Source: Clostridioides mangenotii TR (GTDB lineage Bacteria; Bacillota; Clostridia; Peptostreptococcales; Peptostreptococcaceae). From it: a stretch of DNA of 64,000 nucleotides. Location of the stretch: contig NZ_AXUS01000009.1 of assembly GCF_000498755.1 (NCBI RefSeq), positions 1 to 64,000 on the forward strand. Direction: 5' to 3'. The first letter of the stretch is position 1, and every line of letters starts with the position of its first letter. This document shows positions 47,840 through 57,060 of the stretch, in pieces. The translations under genes were made by a program, and so were the position numbers. The notes beneath the pieces were generated by a model. The model searched no databases, was not told the DNA's origin, and saw nothing but the letters and a program-made list of their open reading frames with translations.

Positions 47840-48433
47840 ATGAATTTATTTGATAATATCGCAAAAAAGTATGATATAGATAGTCGAATTGAATTAGCAA
47901 ATACTATAACTAAAGAATTGAGAAAAGAACTGAAGAATACTTCTGACAAACAAGCGCTTGATTACGGTTGTGGAACTGGTTTAGTCGGATTACAGCTTAC
48001 AGATAAATTTAGATCTATATTGTTTGTAGATTCTTCAGAAGAAATGATCAATGTAGTTAATCAAAAGATCGAAAAGATAAAAGTAAATAATGGCAGTACT
48101 ATGGTTGGAGATTTTAGTACGGAGGATTTGCCCGATGTAAAAGTTGATTTCATAATAGTTTCTTTAGTTTTACTGCATGTACAAAAAACATCGATACTTT
48201 TCGAATCCCTTTATAAATTATTAAATTTAGAAGGTGAACTTATAATTGTTGATTTCGATAAAAATGAAAAGATCAATCATGAAAAAGTCCATAATGGTTT
48301 TACTCATCAAGAACTTTATAACCAAGCTGAAAGGGTAGGATTTAAAGATATTAGCGTTCGAACTTTTTATCGAGGAAAGGAAATATTCATGAATCAAGAT
48401 GCGTCAATGTTCATTTTTAATGCGAAAAAATAA
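47840..48433 (+). CDS. Class I SAM-dependent methyltransferase
   Basis: 197-residue Rossmann-fold methyltransferase: motif I LDYGCGTGLVGLQL (~residue 42), acidic VDSSEEMINVVNQK, and DFIIVSLVLLHV. The C-terminus (NGFTHQELYNQAERVGF) resembles the UbiE/YcgJ-like group. Substrate unknown. Convergent with the polymerase gene. RBS AAGGAG. Confidence 0.87.
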   Translation: MNLFDNIAKKYDIDSRIELANTITKELRKELKNTSDKQALDYGCGTGLVGLQLTDKFRSILFVDSSEEMINVVNQKIEKIKVNNGSTMVGDFSTEDLPDVKVDFIIVSLVLLHVQKTSILFESLYKLLNLEGELIIVDFDKNEKINHEKVHNGFTHQELYNQAERVGFKDISVRTFYRGKEIFMNQDASMFIFNAKK

Positions 48434-48650
48434 TGTTCCCAAAATGGTCAATATTTTTTTGTAAAATTACTTATATAAGAGAAGATTAAAATAAATCACA
48501 ATTATTTAAGTCTAGATATATACCTTATACTAAACAATTAAGCTAGTAGTATCAATACCTTGCTTGCTTCTTCTATCTATACCCAATAGGGTGTATTACG
48601 TGGTCCTCTTTTGGGTTAATGTGCGATAGTTCATCATCTACTAAAGTAAT

Positions 48651-49811
48651 TCATCTCTGGACTGCATAATGCCCAAATCTATATCTTAATTTATCTATAG
48701 TATTATCTATCTTTTCGTGTCTTTCTATTTCCTTGAAGTTATCCCCGAAACTTAATTGTACATAATTGGATGTAGACAAACCACATGCTCTTACGCCTAA
48801 CTTTCTAACCGGTATAAATGGCTGGTGATGTATTTTATATAGATCAAATGCTTTATCAAAAATTTCTGGAGTTGTATTACATGGAATAGTCAATTTTCCT
48901 TGTCTCTCATACCACTCTAAATTACTATTTCTAATAGTTATCTGAACAGTACTACATACAAAACAATGTTTTCTAAGCCTTTCTGTTACACTCTCTGTAA
49001 GTTTATACAATACAATCTTTACTTCCTCATCTTTAGTCAAATTCTTTTTTAATGTAATAGAATTACCTACACTTTTAATTTCCGAGTTATCGCCTAATCT
49101 GGCTACAGGTGAATCGTCTAGACCGTTTGCAAACTTCCATAAATCTACACCTCTAACACCTAAATGTTTCTTTAAGAAGTCTGGATTAGAATTTGCTAAG
49201 TCACCTATAGTATTGATATTAAATTTAATAAATTTCTTTTTAGTTGATCGCCCAACGTTTAGCAAATCCTCGACTGGCAAATTCCAGACCTTATCTTTAA
49301 AGTTTTCTGGTAAAATAACTGTTGTCGCATCTGGTTTTTTCATATCACTACCTAATTTTGCAAATATCTTATTAAAACTAACTCCGATTGATGCAGTAAG
49401 CCCTAATTCTTTCTTGACTCTATTCCTAATTCGATTCGCGATTTCTTCGCCGCTCCCAAATAGCTTTATACTGCTTGTAACATCAAGCCAGCACTCGTCT
49501 AATCCAAATGATTCTATTTGATCCGTGTAATCTTTATAAATATCTATCGCTAACCTAGAGAATCTAAGATATTGTTGATAGTTTGCCTGTACAATTACTA
49601 ATCCAGGACACTTTTGTTTAGCCTGCCAGATAGGTTCTCCTGTGGTTATTTTGTATTTTTTAGCTATATAGTTTTTTGCCAATATAATTCCATACTTACT
49701 GTCTCCTTGGCTTCCTACTGCTAACGGCTTCTCTCTAAGATATGGATTATACAAGCACTCTACGCTTGCATAAAAGTTATTCATATCTGAATGTATAATT
49801 ACCCTTTCCAT
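48651..49811 (-). CDS. Y-family DNA polymerase (Pol IV/UvrX-like), C-terminus cut by TGA
   Basis: 386 residues from ATG 49811 (GAGGTG upstream). It has the palm motifs HSDMNNFYASVE and FGLDECWLDVTSS (catalytic acids), helix-hairpin-helix NVGRSTKKKF and a little-finger domain. A TGA at 48651-48653 ends the frame after YAVQR. The same frame then continues 25 codons (LSHINPKEDHVIHPIGYR) to a TAG at 48573, matching the usual end of this subfamily. So the last ~25 residues are lost unless the TGA is read through. Two LexA-type boxes lie upstream. Confidence 0.9.
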   Translation of the reverse strand: MERVIIHSDMNNFYASVECLYNPYLREKPLAVGSQGDSKYGIILAKNYIAKKYKITTGEPIWQAKQKCPGLVIVQANYQQYLRFSRLAIDIYKDYTDQIESFGLDECWLDVTSSIKLFGSGEEIANRIRNRVKKELGLTASIGVSFNKIFAKLGSDMKKPDATTVILPENFKDKVWNLPVEDLLNVGRSTKKKFIKFNINTIGDLANSNPDFLKKHLGVRGVDLWKFANGLDDSPVARLGDNSEIKSVGNSITLKKNLTKDEEVKIVLYKLTESVTERLRKHCFVCSTVQITIRNSNLEWYERQGKLTIPCNTTPEIFDKAFDLYKIHHQPFIPVRKLGVRACGLSTSNYVQLSFGDNFKEIERHEKIDNTIDKLRYRFGHYAVQR

Positions 49812-49830
49812 AAAATGCACCTCATTCATA

Positions 49831-49855
49831 GAACGTTAGTTCCGAATATATGTTC
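49831..49855 (-). promoter_or_regulatory. Tandem LexA (SOS) boxes of the polymerase gene
   Basis: GAACGTTAGTTC (49831-49842) fits GAAC-N4-GTTC exactly. GAATATATGTTC (49844-49855) fits with one mismatch and equals the clostridial GAACATATGTTC box otherwise. They are 20-45 bases upstream of the start codon, so DNA-damage induction of the translesion polymerase is likely. Confidence 0.8.
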
Positions 49856-49966
49856 TATTATATACTTTAAGATAGATAATATTCTATAGGGGATTAATGG
49901 AAATTGATTTTACAATATGTGTAGTAACATAACTGCAAAACAGAGCAATATATAGAAACCTTAAAA

Positions 49967-49996
49967 TAAAAAAAGAGTAGCATATTTTGCTACTCC
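49967..49996 (-). terminator. Terminator hairpin
   Basis: GAGTAGCA pairs with TGCTACTC and is followed on the minus strand by a T-run. It lies ~190 bases past the coiled-coil gene, directly after the ligD-like 3' remnant at 50008-50049. Confidence 0.78.
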
Positions 49997-50007
49997 TTTA
50001 CAATATT

Positions 50008-50049
50008 CTTGCATTAATTCCCTTTAATACAGGATATCTTGACGCTATT
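50008..50049 (-). pseudogene. Possible ligD C-terminal remnant
   Basis: The minus strand encodes SRYPVLKGIN, aligning with SLRQPVLKGIRED at the end of LigD, followed by stops and a terminator. Only about ten codons match, so this is tentative. It would be a further decayed ligD copy. The remainder of 49856-50182 shows nothing else. Confidence 0.35.
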
Positions 50050-50182
50050 TATTTTCTTAAGTATCCCATTATATTTATATTTTTACAATAAATAAGGTAT
50101 TGTAAACAATCTAATATTTTATATTATTAGGTAAATTTAATATGTATTAATTTGTTATCCGTTAATTACGTAAAGATAAATA

Positions 50183-50740
50183 CTATTTGATAGCATCCTC
50201 GTAAACATTCTTAGTATTTTCTTCCATCTGTCTTAATCTATCCTTAATACTATTTAGTTCAGACTTAGCTTTTTCAGACTCTGTTTTATATTGATCCGTC
50301 TCAGCTTTTGCTCTACTTACCTCATTCGACTTTTCAGAGATCTCTTTTGCTTTCTCTTTTATCTCATTTATTTTCTGTTGAATCTCATTTTGTTTATCTA
50401 ACAACTGTTGTTTTAAATTTTTAATTTCTTCTACTGATGATTGGCTTCCTTGTCGCAATGAGTTCAACTCATTTTCTAATTGCTGTTTTTTAGTCTCAAG
50501 TGTTGATTTATCCAACAGTAATTCATCTTTATCTTTTTGTAATTGACCCGCTTTTTTCTCTAAAATTTCATTCTCAGTCTTGCTTCTTTTTAAACGACTA
50601 GCTAGATCGTTTACTATACTTTCTGTTTTGGAAATGATCGAATTCCAATCAACTGAAGATTGTAATGCTAAAACTGTTCCTCCAGAAAATACAACAGCGG
50701 ATATTATAACACCTATCCCAAATTTACCTAATTTTTTCAT
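50183..50740 (-). CDS. Membrane-anchored coiled-coil protein
   Basis: 185 residues that I do not recognise. A signal/anchor helix (residues ~7-27, FGIGVIISAVVFSGGTVLAL) is followed by ~140 residues of continuous heptad coiled coil rich in Lys/Glu/Gln. It is probably anchored facing outward. RBS GGGAG before ATG. No partner gene is adjacent. Confidence 0.75.
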   Translation of the reverse strand: MKKLGKFGIGVIISAVVFSGGTVLALQSSVDWNSIISKTESIVNDLASRLKRSKTENEILEKKAGQLQKDKDELLLDKSTLETKKQQLENELNSLRQGSQSSVEEIKNLKQQLLDKQNEIQQKINEIKEKAKEISEKSNEVSRAKAETDQYKTESEKAKSELNSIKDRLRQMEENTKNVYEDAIK

Positions 50741-51028
50741 ATTAATACTCCCATTTTAATAAAAATTTACTTACAGCTTTTTGATATTAGCATACTATTT
50801 AGTTTTTGTAAATACATTTTCTACTACAAAGCTTCTTTATTAACGACACATATTCCTTCAATTATTACTTCAAACCACCAGAGCGTAAAATATAATTACC
50901 ACTATAAAAATTATATCTCATCATCTTACTTTAAAAACATTATGGTAAATTATGGTTTCCCTAAGCTTAAAGAATCTAAAACAATAGTTGGAGCATATAA
51001 ATATAGTAAAATCATAAGGAGGATTATT

Positions 51029-51496
51029 ATGTATGATGAAATATATCCAAACCCAATTCATTTGGAAAAATCAATATATTCAATTGGAAATTCTGTAGAA
51101 TCTGATGAAAAAATTAACAGATATTATCAATGGTTAATTGACAATATTCCGGAATCTGAACTAACTTCAGAACAAAGAGATCATATAAGGCATTTCCTGG
51201 TTTCAATAAAAGAAGATAAGATTAATCATAATAATGTATTAAAAATTATGTATTACCAAATCACTGGAAACACTTCAACTATAATAGAAAAAGAATTTGA
51301 TGAACCCAAAGATTTTAAAGAAGAGATTACAGCTGAATTTATTAGAACGTTAGAATCTATTAAAAGAAATAGAATTATCATGTTTGGAATACCTAGTCTT
51401 TACTATAGAGATTTAATTTTCACCATTATATCCGATGAAATTCGACATGCATTTTTTTATAACCATATATTTGCGAACTTATATACTTTAACATAA
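51029..51496 (+). CDS. Ferritin-like domain protein
   Basis: 155 residues from ATG 51029, chosen for AAGGAGG eight bases upstream. The helical pattern with RHFLVSIKEDKINHNNVLK and ISDEIRHAFFYNHIF gives E/D-x-x-H pairs in two helices, as in rubrerythrin/ferritin-like proteins common in spore-formers. Metal-binding is plausible; the first Glu ligand is less clear. A CATATAAAT sequence at 50994 resembles a sporulation sigma -10. Function unknown. Confidence 0.65.
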   Translation: MYDEIYPNPIHLEKSIYSIGNSVESDEKINRYYQWLIDNIPESELTSEQRDHIRHFLVSIKEDKINHNNVLKIMYYQITGNTSTIIEKEFDEPKDFKEEITAEFIRTLESIKRNRIIMFGIPSLYYRDLIFTIISDEIRHAFFYNHIFANLYTLT

Positions 51497-51526
51497 AAAA
51501 GACAGTTAATTCTGTCTTTTTTTATG
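51492..51526 (+). terminator. Bidirectional terminator
   Basis: CATAAAAAAGACAG pairs with CTGTCTTTTTTTATG, overlapping the stop of the ferritin-like gene. Confidence 0.88.
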
Positions 51527-51616
51527 TTAAAATTTTTCTTTATGTCGTGCAATGAAAGTAATAACATACAAATAGAAATAGCTGTTTAAATTTCTATTTG
51601 TTACATCTTATTAATA

Positions 51617-52791
51617 TCATTTAGCCATAGTGTAAATATTCTCCATATCATTTCTATTTAAGGATTTAAAACCTCCTATAGTTCTCGTGTCTTGAAAACT
51701 ACAATTATAAGCCAACTCTTTCACTTGAAAATCAGATAACTCTACACCCAGCTCCTTAATAGAAGTTGGCATTTCAATTATTCTAAAAAAATCTTCCATA
51801 GCTTCAATACCTTCTATAGCTACAGTCTTGTCATCTTTTCCTTCAGATGAAATCTTCATTACATTAGTTGCAAACATGGCAAATCTAGATGGATTTGTAT
51901 CTAATACGTATCGAGCCCAACTTCCCCAAAGCGAAGCTAAACCAGCCCCGTGTGCTACGTCAAACATTCCACTTAATTCATGTTCTAATTCATGGCAAGA
52001 CCAATCCCCCAAAGCCCCACAACCTGTTAATCCATTATGAGATAAACTTCCTGACCACATGATTTCTGCCCTTGCATCATAACAGTTTGGATCTTTTATT
52101 AGAATTTCTGCATTTTTAATAACAGTTCTCAAAAGTGCTTCACTTATGCCATCTGATAACTCCATACCTTTATCTGCTGAAAAATAACGTTCTAAAGTAT
52201 GCATTAATATGTCTACACAACCTGAGCTTGTCTGATACTGTGGTAATGTAAGCGTTAACTCAGGGTTCATTAATGCAAATACACACCTTGATTCTGAATT
52301 GCAACCTCGCTTTACTCCTCCTTCATCCTTTGTAATTACAGAAGCATTACTCATTTCACTGCCAGCCGCTGCTAATGTTAAAACACTGCCAATTGGTAAG
52401 CATGATTTAGGCACTCTTTTTCCCTCATAAAAATCCCATACATCACCACTATTTGCAACTCCATAGCCTATAGCTTTAGATGAATCTATAACACTTCCTC
52501 CTCCAACAGCCAGTATAAAATCCACTTCTTCTTTTTTGCAGATTTCAATTCCTTCATATACTTTAGATAATCTTGGATTTGGCACAACCCCCCAACACTT
52601 ATATATGTTATACCAGCTTCATCCAATGATTTATAAACGCGATCTAGTAGTCCAGATTTTTTTGCACTTATTCCTCCAAAATGAACTAATACCTTTTGAT
52701 AATTTCCCTCTTTTATCAGCTTCCCAACCTGGAATTCAGCATCTCTACCGAAAACTACTTTAGTTGGTGTAAAATATTCAAAATTTAACAT
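51617..52791 (-). pseudogene. Iron-containing alcohol dehydrogenase, frameshifted
   Basis: Group III butanol-dehydrogenase-type enzyme reducing aldehydes with NAD(P)H. N-terminal FEYFTPTKVVFGRD and the dinucleotide loop AVGGGSVIDSSKAIGYG are present. Iron ligands lie in ILMHTLERYFS and HELEHELSGMFDVAHGAGLA. The frame breaks at a run of six C (52588-52593): a seventh would restore SVGGVVPNPRLSK. Otherwise full length (~391 residues) with a good RBS (GGAGG). Sequencing error or recent inactivation. Confidence 0.85.
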
Positions 52792-52850
52792 TGTTACAAT
52801 CCTCCTAATATATTCGTATACTTAATCTTACTATATTCCTTTTTCGTTAG

Positions 52851-52894
52851 CAATAATAATAACACCTGCTAGGGTGCAGGTGTTATTATTATTA
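52851..52894. terminator. Hairpin upstream of the alcohol dehydrogenase
   Basis: AATAATAATAACACCTGC with its complement and a 6-nt loop. The stem is long but the T-run is interrupted. It probably closes a transcript coming from the right or sits in the dehydrogenase leader. Confidence 0.55.
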
Positions 52895-52975
52895 CTTTAG
52901 ATACGACGTATGCGCATTCTACAGAGGATTTTTCTTGAAAAGTCGCGATATTTTTGAAAACATATAAAATAGCAA

Positions 52976-53021
52976 TTTACCACCGAGTTAAACCTTACGG
53001 TATCAAGTCGGTGGCAAATCG
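52976..53021 (-). terminator. Hairpin downstream of the asnS remnant
   Basis: CCACCGA pairs with TCGGTGG around a ~20-nt loop. It sits ~45 bases after the asnS stop and may be that gene's original terminator. Confidence 0.5.
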
Positions 53022-53065
53022 CTATAATTACTATAAATTAAGATTTCATCAATTCCATGTATCCC

Positions 53066-53138
53066 TTAGAATTCAGCGTTTTTAGGAGTTCTAGGGAATG
53101 GTATTACGTCTCTTATGTTGCCCATACCAGTCATGAAT
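53066..53138 (-). pseudogene. 3' end of asparaginyl-tRNA synthetase gene (remnant)
   Basis: The minus strand reads FMTGMGN then IRDVIPFPRTPKNAEF and a stop at 53066. This is the highly conserved C-terminus of AsnRS. Upstream of ~53138 the similarity ends abruptly and stops appear, so only ~23 codons remain. The intact gene must be elsewhere. This may be the scar of an integration at the asnS 3' end. Confidence 0.65.
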
Positions 53139-53149
53139 AAATCGTCTAT

Positions 53150-53550
53150 TTAAATGCTTATTATATAGCCAATTTTCTTTATTAATAGACGGTATAAGTA
53201 AGTGATATCAACACATACAAATTATTAAGTTTTATTAATGTATTCTTTCTCTTTATTTTGAAGTTTTCGTTTTCCGTAGGCAATATGTGGACAAAAACAA
53301 ACCTCATATATAATATAAAGTATAAATTTATATTATATACTTTATAACTTTTTCATAGAGACATGCACATTTAACAATTATTATACATACACTTTATTAC
53401 GCAAGTGAATAACAAGCGTAGCGTTCTTAAACTCGTTTTAAGATGTGATAAACGTTAAGCGTAATCGATTAAAGTGACCTTGAGGGAAATCTATTTATTT
53501 TGATTTCTCTATTTTTTTATGTAAGTTTAATTAAAGTTCATTATTCTTAC
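53150..53550. other. Gene-free stretch
   Basis: AT-rich sequence without an open frame, RNA gene or clear repeat on either strand. A slightly GC-richer patch at 53400-53480 is unassigned. Confidence 0.4.
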
Positions 53551-53553
53551 ATA

Positions 53554-53584
53554 AAAAACTACCTACAATTAAGCAGGTAGTTTC
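53554..53584 (-). terminator. Terminator of the secreted-protein/small-peptide pair
   Basis: AAACTACCT pairs with AGGTAGTTT; the minus strand continues TTTTATG. It follows the 30-codon gene by ~35 bases. Confidence 0.8.
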
Positions 53585-53618
53585 GCAATAAAACTAGAAT
53601 AATTCTTATCTTAATTTT

Positions 53619-53711
53619 TTATATTTTTTTTAATATTTTGTAAACTATATAAAAAATCAGCACTAATAGTGCAGTATTTATAATTTGTCCGACAAAGTAT
53701 ATATCTATCAT
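53619..53711 (-). CDS. 30-residue single-helix membrane peptide
   Basis: ATG 53711 with an AGAAGAGAG ribosome site 6-14 bases upstream, just 15 bases after the stop of the secreted-protein gene. The peptide starts MIDIYFVGQ, has a hydrophobic helix at residues ~8-24 and a Lys-rich end (KILKKI). The size and charge pattern resemble small membrane-toxin or accessory peptides. It ends before a good terminator, so the two genes form one transcript. No family recognised. Confidence 0.5.
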   Translation of the reverse strand: MIDIYFVGQIINTALLVLIFYIVYKILKKI

Positions 53712-53726
53712 TTTACTCTCTTCTTT

Positions 53727-54350
53727 CTATTTAATTTTATATGTACCTGTAACTGTATGATCCTTTGAAGCAACTGTACCAATACCATTGACTAATATAT
53801 TCATATTAATTGTTCCTCTTGCTTTTAATGTAACACTCTTCTTACTAGACGCTATATTAGCAGTAGTTGGCCCTTTTACTAGATGTAAACCTAATGTATA
53901 CCCAGTTAAACTTTGACCTTTACCAGTAACTTTAGTTATTTTTTTATTAGAAACATGGACATCTCCGTAAACATTAAAGTTCGCACCCATGCCGATTTTT
54001 TTAGAATATTTAAGTGATTTCGATGTGGAAGCAGCTCTTGCTAATCGAATATTATTATAATCAGAAGATTCAACTTCATTGCTAATTTCATTGAACTCTC
54101 TTAAAACCTCTTGCAGTTCCTCTTCACTATTAACAACAATAGGTGTTACTCCTTCAGGAATTTCGCATATCTTTAAACCATATTTTTTTACTAACTCTTC
54201 AGTATGTTCCCTTTCTGTTGTTTTGTCTTCTGATGATAAGTTTGTTTCATTCCTTCCTTCAAATGCATATGTAGTTTCACATATAGGTAATAATACTAAT
54301 GCTGCAGCTAATAAAATAGCTACCTTTCTTTTAAAATACTTTATATTCAT
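53727..54350 (-). CDS. Secreted protein of unknown function
   Basis: 207 residues. A Sec signal peptide (KRKVAILLAAALVLLPIC, cleavage near TYAFEG) is followed by an acidic/polar segment (30-110). The C-terminal ~95-residue domain is basic and beta-rich: GANFNVYGDVHVSNKKITK, SKKSVTLKARGTINMNI and a final DHTVTGTYKIK. I do not recognise the family. RBS AGGAGG. It is coupled to the 30-residue membrane peptide. Confidence 0.7.
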   Translation of the reverse strand: MNIKYFKRKVAILLAAALVLLPICETTYAFEGRNETNLSSEDKTTEREHTEELVKKYGLKICEIPEGVTPIVVNSEEELQEVLREFNEISNEVESSDYNNIRLARAASTSKSLKYSKKIGMGANFNVYGDVHVSNKKITKVTGKGQSLTGYTLGLHLVKGPTTANIASSKKSVTLKARGTINMNILVNGIGTVASKDHTVTGTYKIK

Positions 54351-54574
54351 TTTACTTCCTCCTTTGTTGAATTTGTGTTAATAACCAACATTAGAATAGT
54401 AAAATTAAAACATAATTTCAACGTTTTATGTATAACTGGTCATTTAAAATGTATAACTGGTCATTATTATCAATTAATCTAAGTTTTCAAATTAAAATAA
54501 TTTTCAAATAATAATTAAATATATAATAAGTGTATGTCACAATAAAAGACCTAGTATTTACTCTCTAGTAAATT

Positions 54575-54602
54575 AAAAAGGATAGCAATTACGCTATCCT
54601 TA
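54575..54602 (-). terminator. Terminator of the second ligD copy
   Basis: AAGGATAGC pairs with GCTATCCTT right at the ligD pseudogene stop. The hairpin at 56901-56928 is nearly the same sequence. Confidence 0.82.
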
Positions 54603-54603
54603 A

Positions 54604-55538
54604 TCATTCTCTACATTCTGTTGGTGATTTATCTTCTCTAATTCCTTTTAAAACTGGTTGCCTTAATGAACCTCTATCGTTTGGCATATACTCAACTGTA
54701 CATACAAGAGTAGGTTCTATCCATACAGCATCTTCATTTCCTGAACCACTAGGTACGTACTTAATAGGTGGATTACTAGCTTTTTTATATTTATATTGAT
54801 TAAGTTTTCTAAGACTCACACCTAAAGTAACATGTCCTTTATATATCAATTCGTTTTCTTCATTATATTGGGCTATTATTAAACTAGTCATATTATTCTC
54901 TTTTAATATATAACCGCACACGACAAAATCTTCATCCTTCATGTATTTTATTTTGATCCAGTCTCTACTCTTCTTATCAAACCAATACTTACTGTTCTTG
55001 TCTTTAGCGACAATTCCTTCTAGTTTCTGCTGCTCTGCCACTTGATATAATGCTTTTCCGTTAGTTTCTATATATCTAGATATCGCAAATCTATCCATTT
55101 CATTTACTGTTTTCTCTAATAATTTTTTGCGTTCTATTAAAGGTAAATCTGTAACTAACTTGTCCTTATAATATATAATGTCGTAAGCAATGAAACTTGC
55201 TGGATACTTCTTGCCTGCTAATTGCATTTTAAAGGGATCATTTAATAATGTTCTTCTTTGTAATTCGTAGAAGTCTGGTACCCCTTTGTTCATTGCAATT
55301 AATTCTCCGTCTAAAATACATTTTTCATTTACGTATCTATGTAGCTGGTCTAGCTCTGGAAATCTTGGGATAACTTAAAATCTCTCTTATTCCTTAAATC
55401 TGTACTATCTTTATCTAAATATGCTATACATCTAATTCCGTCTAACTTTAATTCAAATATATAATCTGGAGAGTCAAAAACCTACTGCATTTCTGCGATT
55501 AACATTGGTTTAATTCCTTTTTCATCGAATATATCCAT
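54604..55538 (-). pseudogene. Second ligD copy, nonsense plus frameshift
   Basis: Clear relative of the intact ligase at 45870-46811 over its full length. ATG 55538 has GAGGTG upstream. Codon 19 (55484-55482) is TAG where the intact gene has Lys. A second lesion near 55372 (FKLS then PRFPEL in the next frame) loses one base. From 55293 the frame is open to the end (LEGIVAKDKNSKY, DWIKIKY, LRQPVLKGIRED). Two independent lesions make this a real pseudogene. Catalytic ELKLDGIR is still visible. Confidence 0.88.
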
Positions 55539-55696
55539 AATATCACCTCTTATGGATAGTAATCAATGAATTTATTTACATACATTTTTTCGTTAATAGA
55601 CTTAATATATTCGTCATTTTAATTAGATCAAACAAATATTAATATAATATAGTACAATTAAATTAAAGTAAAAAACTATTTAAAGGAGATCAAATT

Positions 55697-56871
55697 ATGA
55701 ATAAAAGAATACAAAACATGTATTGCATTGGTTGTGGACAAGAATATACACCAAATGATTACTTTCAGGGCTGCCCTAAATGCCTTGCCAAGGGAACAAA
55801 TTCCAGTGTTACTTTTAAGTATCATGGCAAAGCTAAAACTTCTAAAAAATTTGGCATGCTCAAATTCAGCGACAGGCTTCCGTATAAATCCTTTCCTACT
55901 CTTGGTGAAGGAGGAACTCCCGTAATATCATTAGAAAAACTTGCCAAGAAGCTTAATCTTGCTTCACTTTATTCAAAAAATGAATTTCAAAATCCAACTG
56001 GCTCTCATAAAGATCGTATGAATCCGCTGATTGTTGCGAGGGCTATGGATCTTGGTAAAGAAGTTGTAGCAGCAGCCTCCAGCGGAAATGAAGGCGTTTC
56101 TCTGGCTGCCTATGCTGCACTTGCGGGGCTTGAATGTAATATTATTTCAACTGCAAATATCCAGCCAGGATGGAAAAGTGCAATTGTTTCTACCGGAGCC
56201 AATTTGATTATTAAGGAAACATCTGAGGAGCGTTGGGAGTATCTAGCCAAAATGGTGGAAACAGAGGATGGTATCCAGCAACTAACTACATCACCCCGCC
56301 AGTTGGAAGCAATTGTTTCGGGCTACAGGGATACAAAACAATTGCATTTGAATTGGTTGAGTTCTTTGGAAATAATTTGCCAGAATATATGTTGATTCCC
56401 GTTGCTCGTGGAGATTTATTGTATGGTATCTATGAAGGTTTCTGCGAAATGAAGCAGGAAGGCATTATTACTCGCATGCCAAAATTAGTTGCAATTGAAC
56501 CTTTACCACGATTAGAAAAGATTTTAGACAAGGAGGCAGACTATCGTGACCTCTTCCCTGGACAGTATGAATTAACAGAATCAATCGGTGGTAACACTGC
56601 CACACTACAATCAAAAATAGCTTTAGAAAATAGCGGCGGCATGGCGGTAAGTATTAGGCAGGATGAAGTGGTTTCTACAGTATTAGATTTTGCAAAACAT
56701 GGTTTGTATCTCGAAAGTTCCTCGGCTATTGTAGTTGGGGGCCTGAAAAAGCTTTGTGATAAAAAAAGAATCCCCTCAGGTTCATCTGTTATATTGGTTG
56801 CTACCTCCGGTGGTTCAAAGAATGGGCCTGATATTGTAGATGCTATCATAAGGGGAACAGATTCACTTTGA
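55697..56871 (+). pseudogene. Threonine-synthase-like PLP enzyme, frameshifted
   Basis: Fold-type II PLP enzyme of the threonine/cysteate synthase group. The N-terminal zinc-ribbon-like CIGCGQEYTPNDYFQGCPKC precedes the PLP lysine in NPTGSHKDR, and SSGNEGVSLAAYAA binds cofactor. Near 56265 the frame shifts. The next frame gives WYPATNYITPPVGSNCFG and runs to 56871 with the Gly-rich VATSGGSKNGPD. One added base (GAT-TGG) would join the halves. Local GC reaches 40-50%, well above neighbours, and codon use differs, so recent transfer is likely. Confidence 0.82.
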
Positions 56872-56900
56872 TTCCTGCAAAATTGTTCAGAATATAAATA

Positions 56901-56928
56901 AGGGTAGCAATTAAGCTACCCTTTTTAC
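56901..56928 (+). terminator. Terminator after the threonine-synthase-like gene
   Basis: AAGGGTAGC pairs with GCTACCCTT followed by TTTTA. Confidence 0.85.
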
Positions 56929-56933
56929 TACCT

Positions 56934-57060
56934 ACATAAATTTTCTAATTTCCAACCACTCAACAACTATCCTATAAGTCTCCTTAAAGTCATTCCCTAC
57001 AAACTTAGGTACGCTGAAACCAATTTTCATTACTGTAAACACTTTTTCGACATAAATTTC
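56934..57060 (-). pseudogene. 3' fragment of an unidentified gene (copy 1)
   Basis: Minus-strand open frame of ~42 codons ending KFVGNDFKETYRIVVEWLE then IRKFM and a stop at 56934. Related fragments occur at 59889-59938 and 60028-60077. No upstream start region is preserved. I do not recognise the protein. The rest of 57061-57268 shows no gene. Confidence 0.4.

Noticed and set aside
48651-48653. TGA as a selenocysteine codon
   Set aside because: Y-family polymerases have no Cys/Sec at this position and no SECIS-like hairpin follows directly.
53400-53480. tRNA or rRNA fragment
   Set aside because: A GC-richer patch caught the eye, but no cloverleaf, TPsiC-loop or conserved rRNA segment could be folded or recognised.
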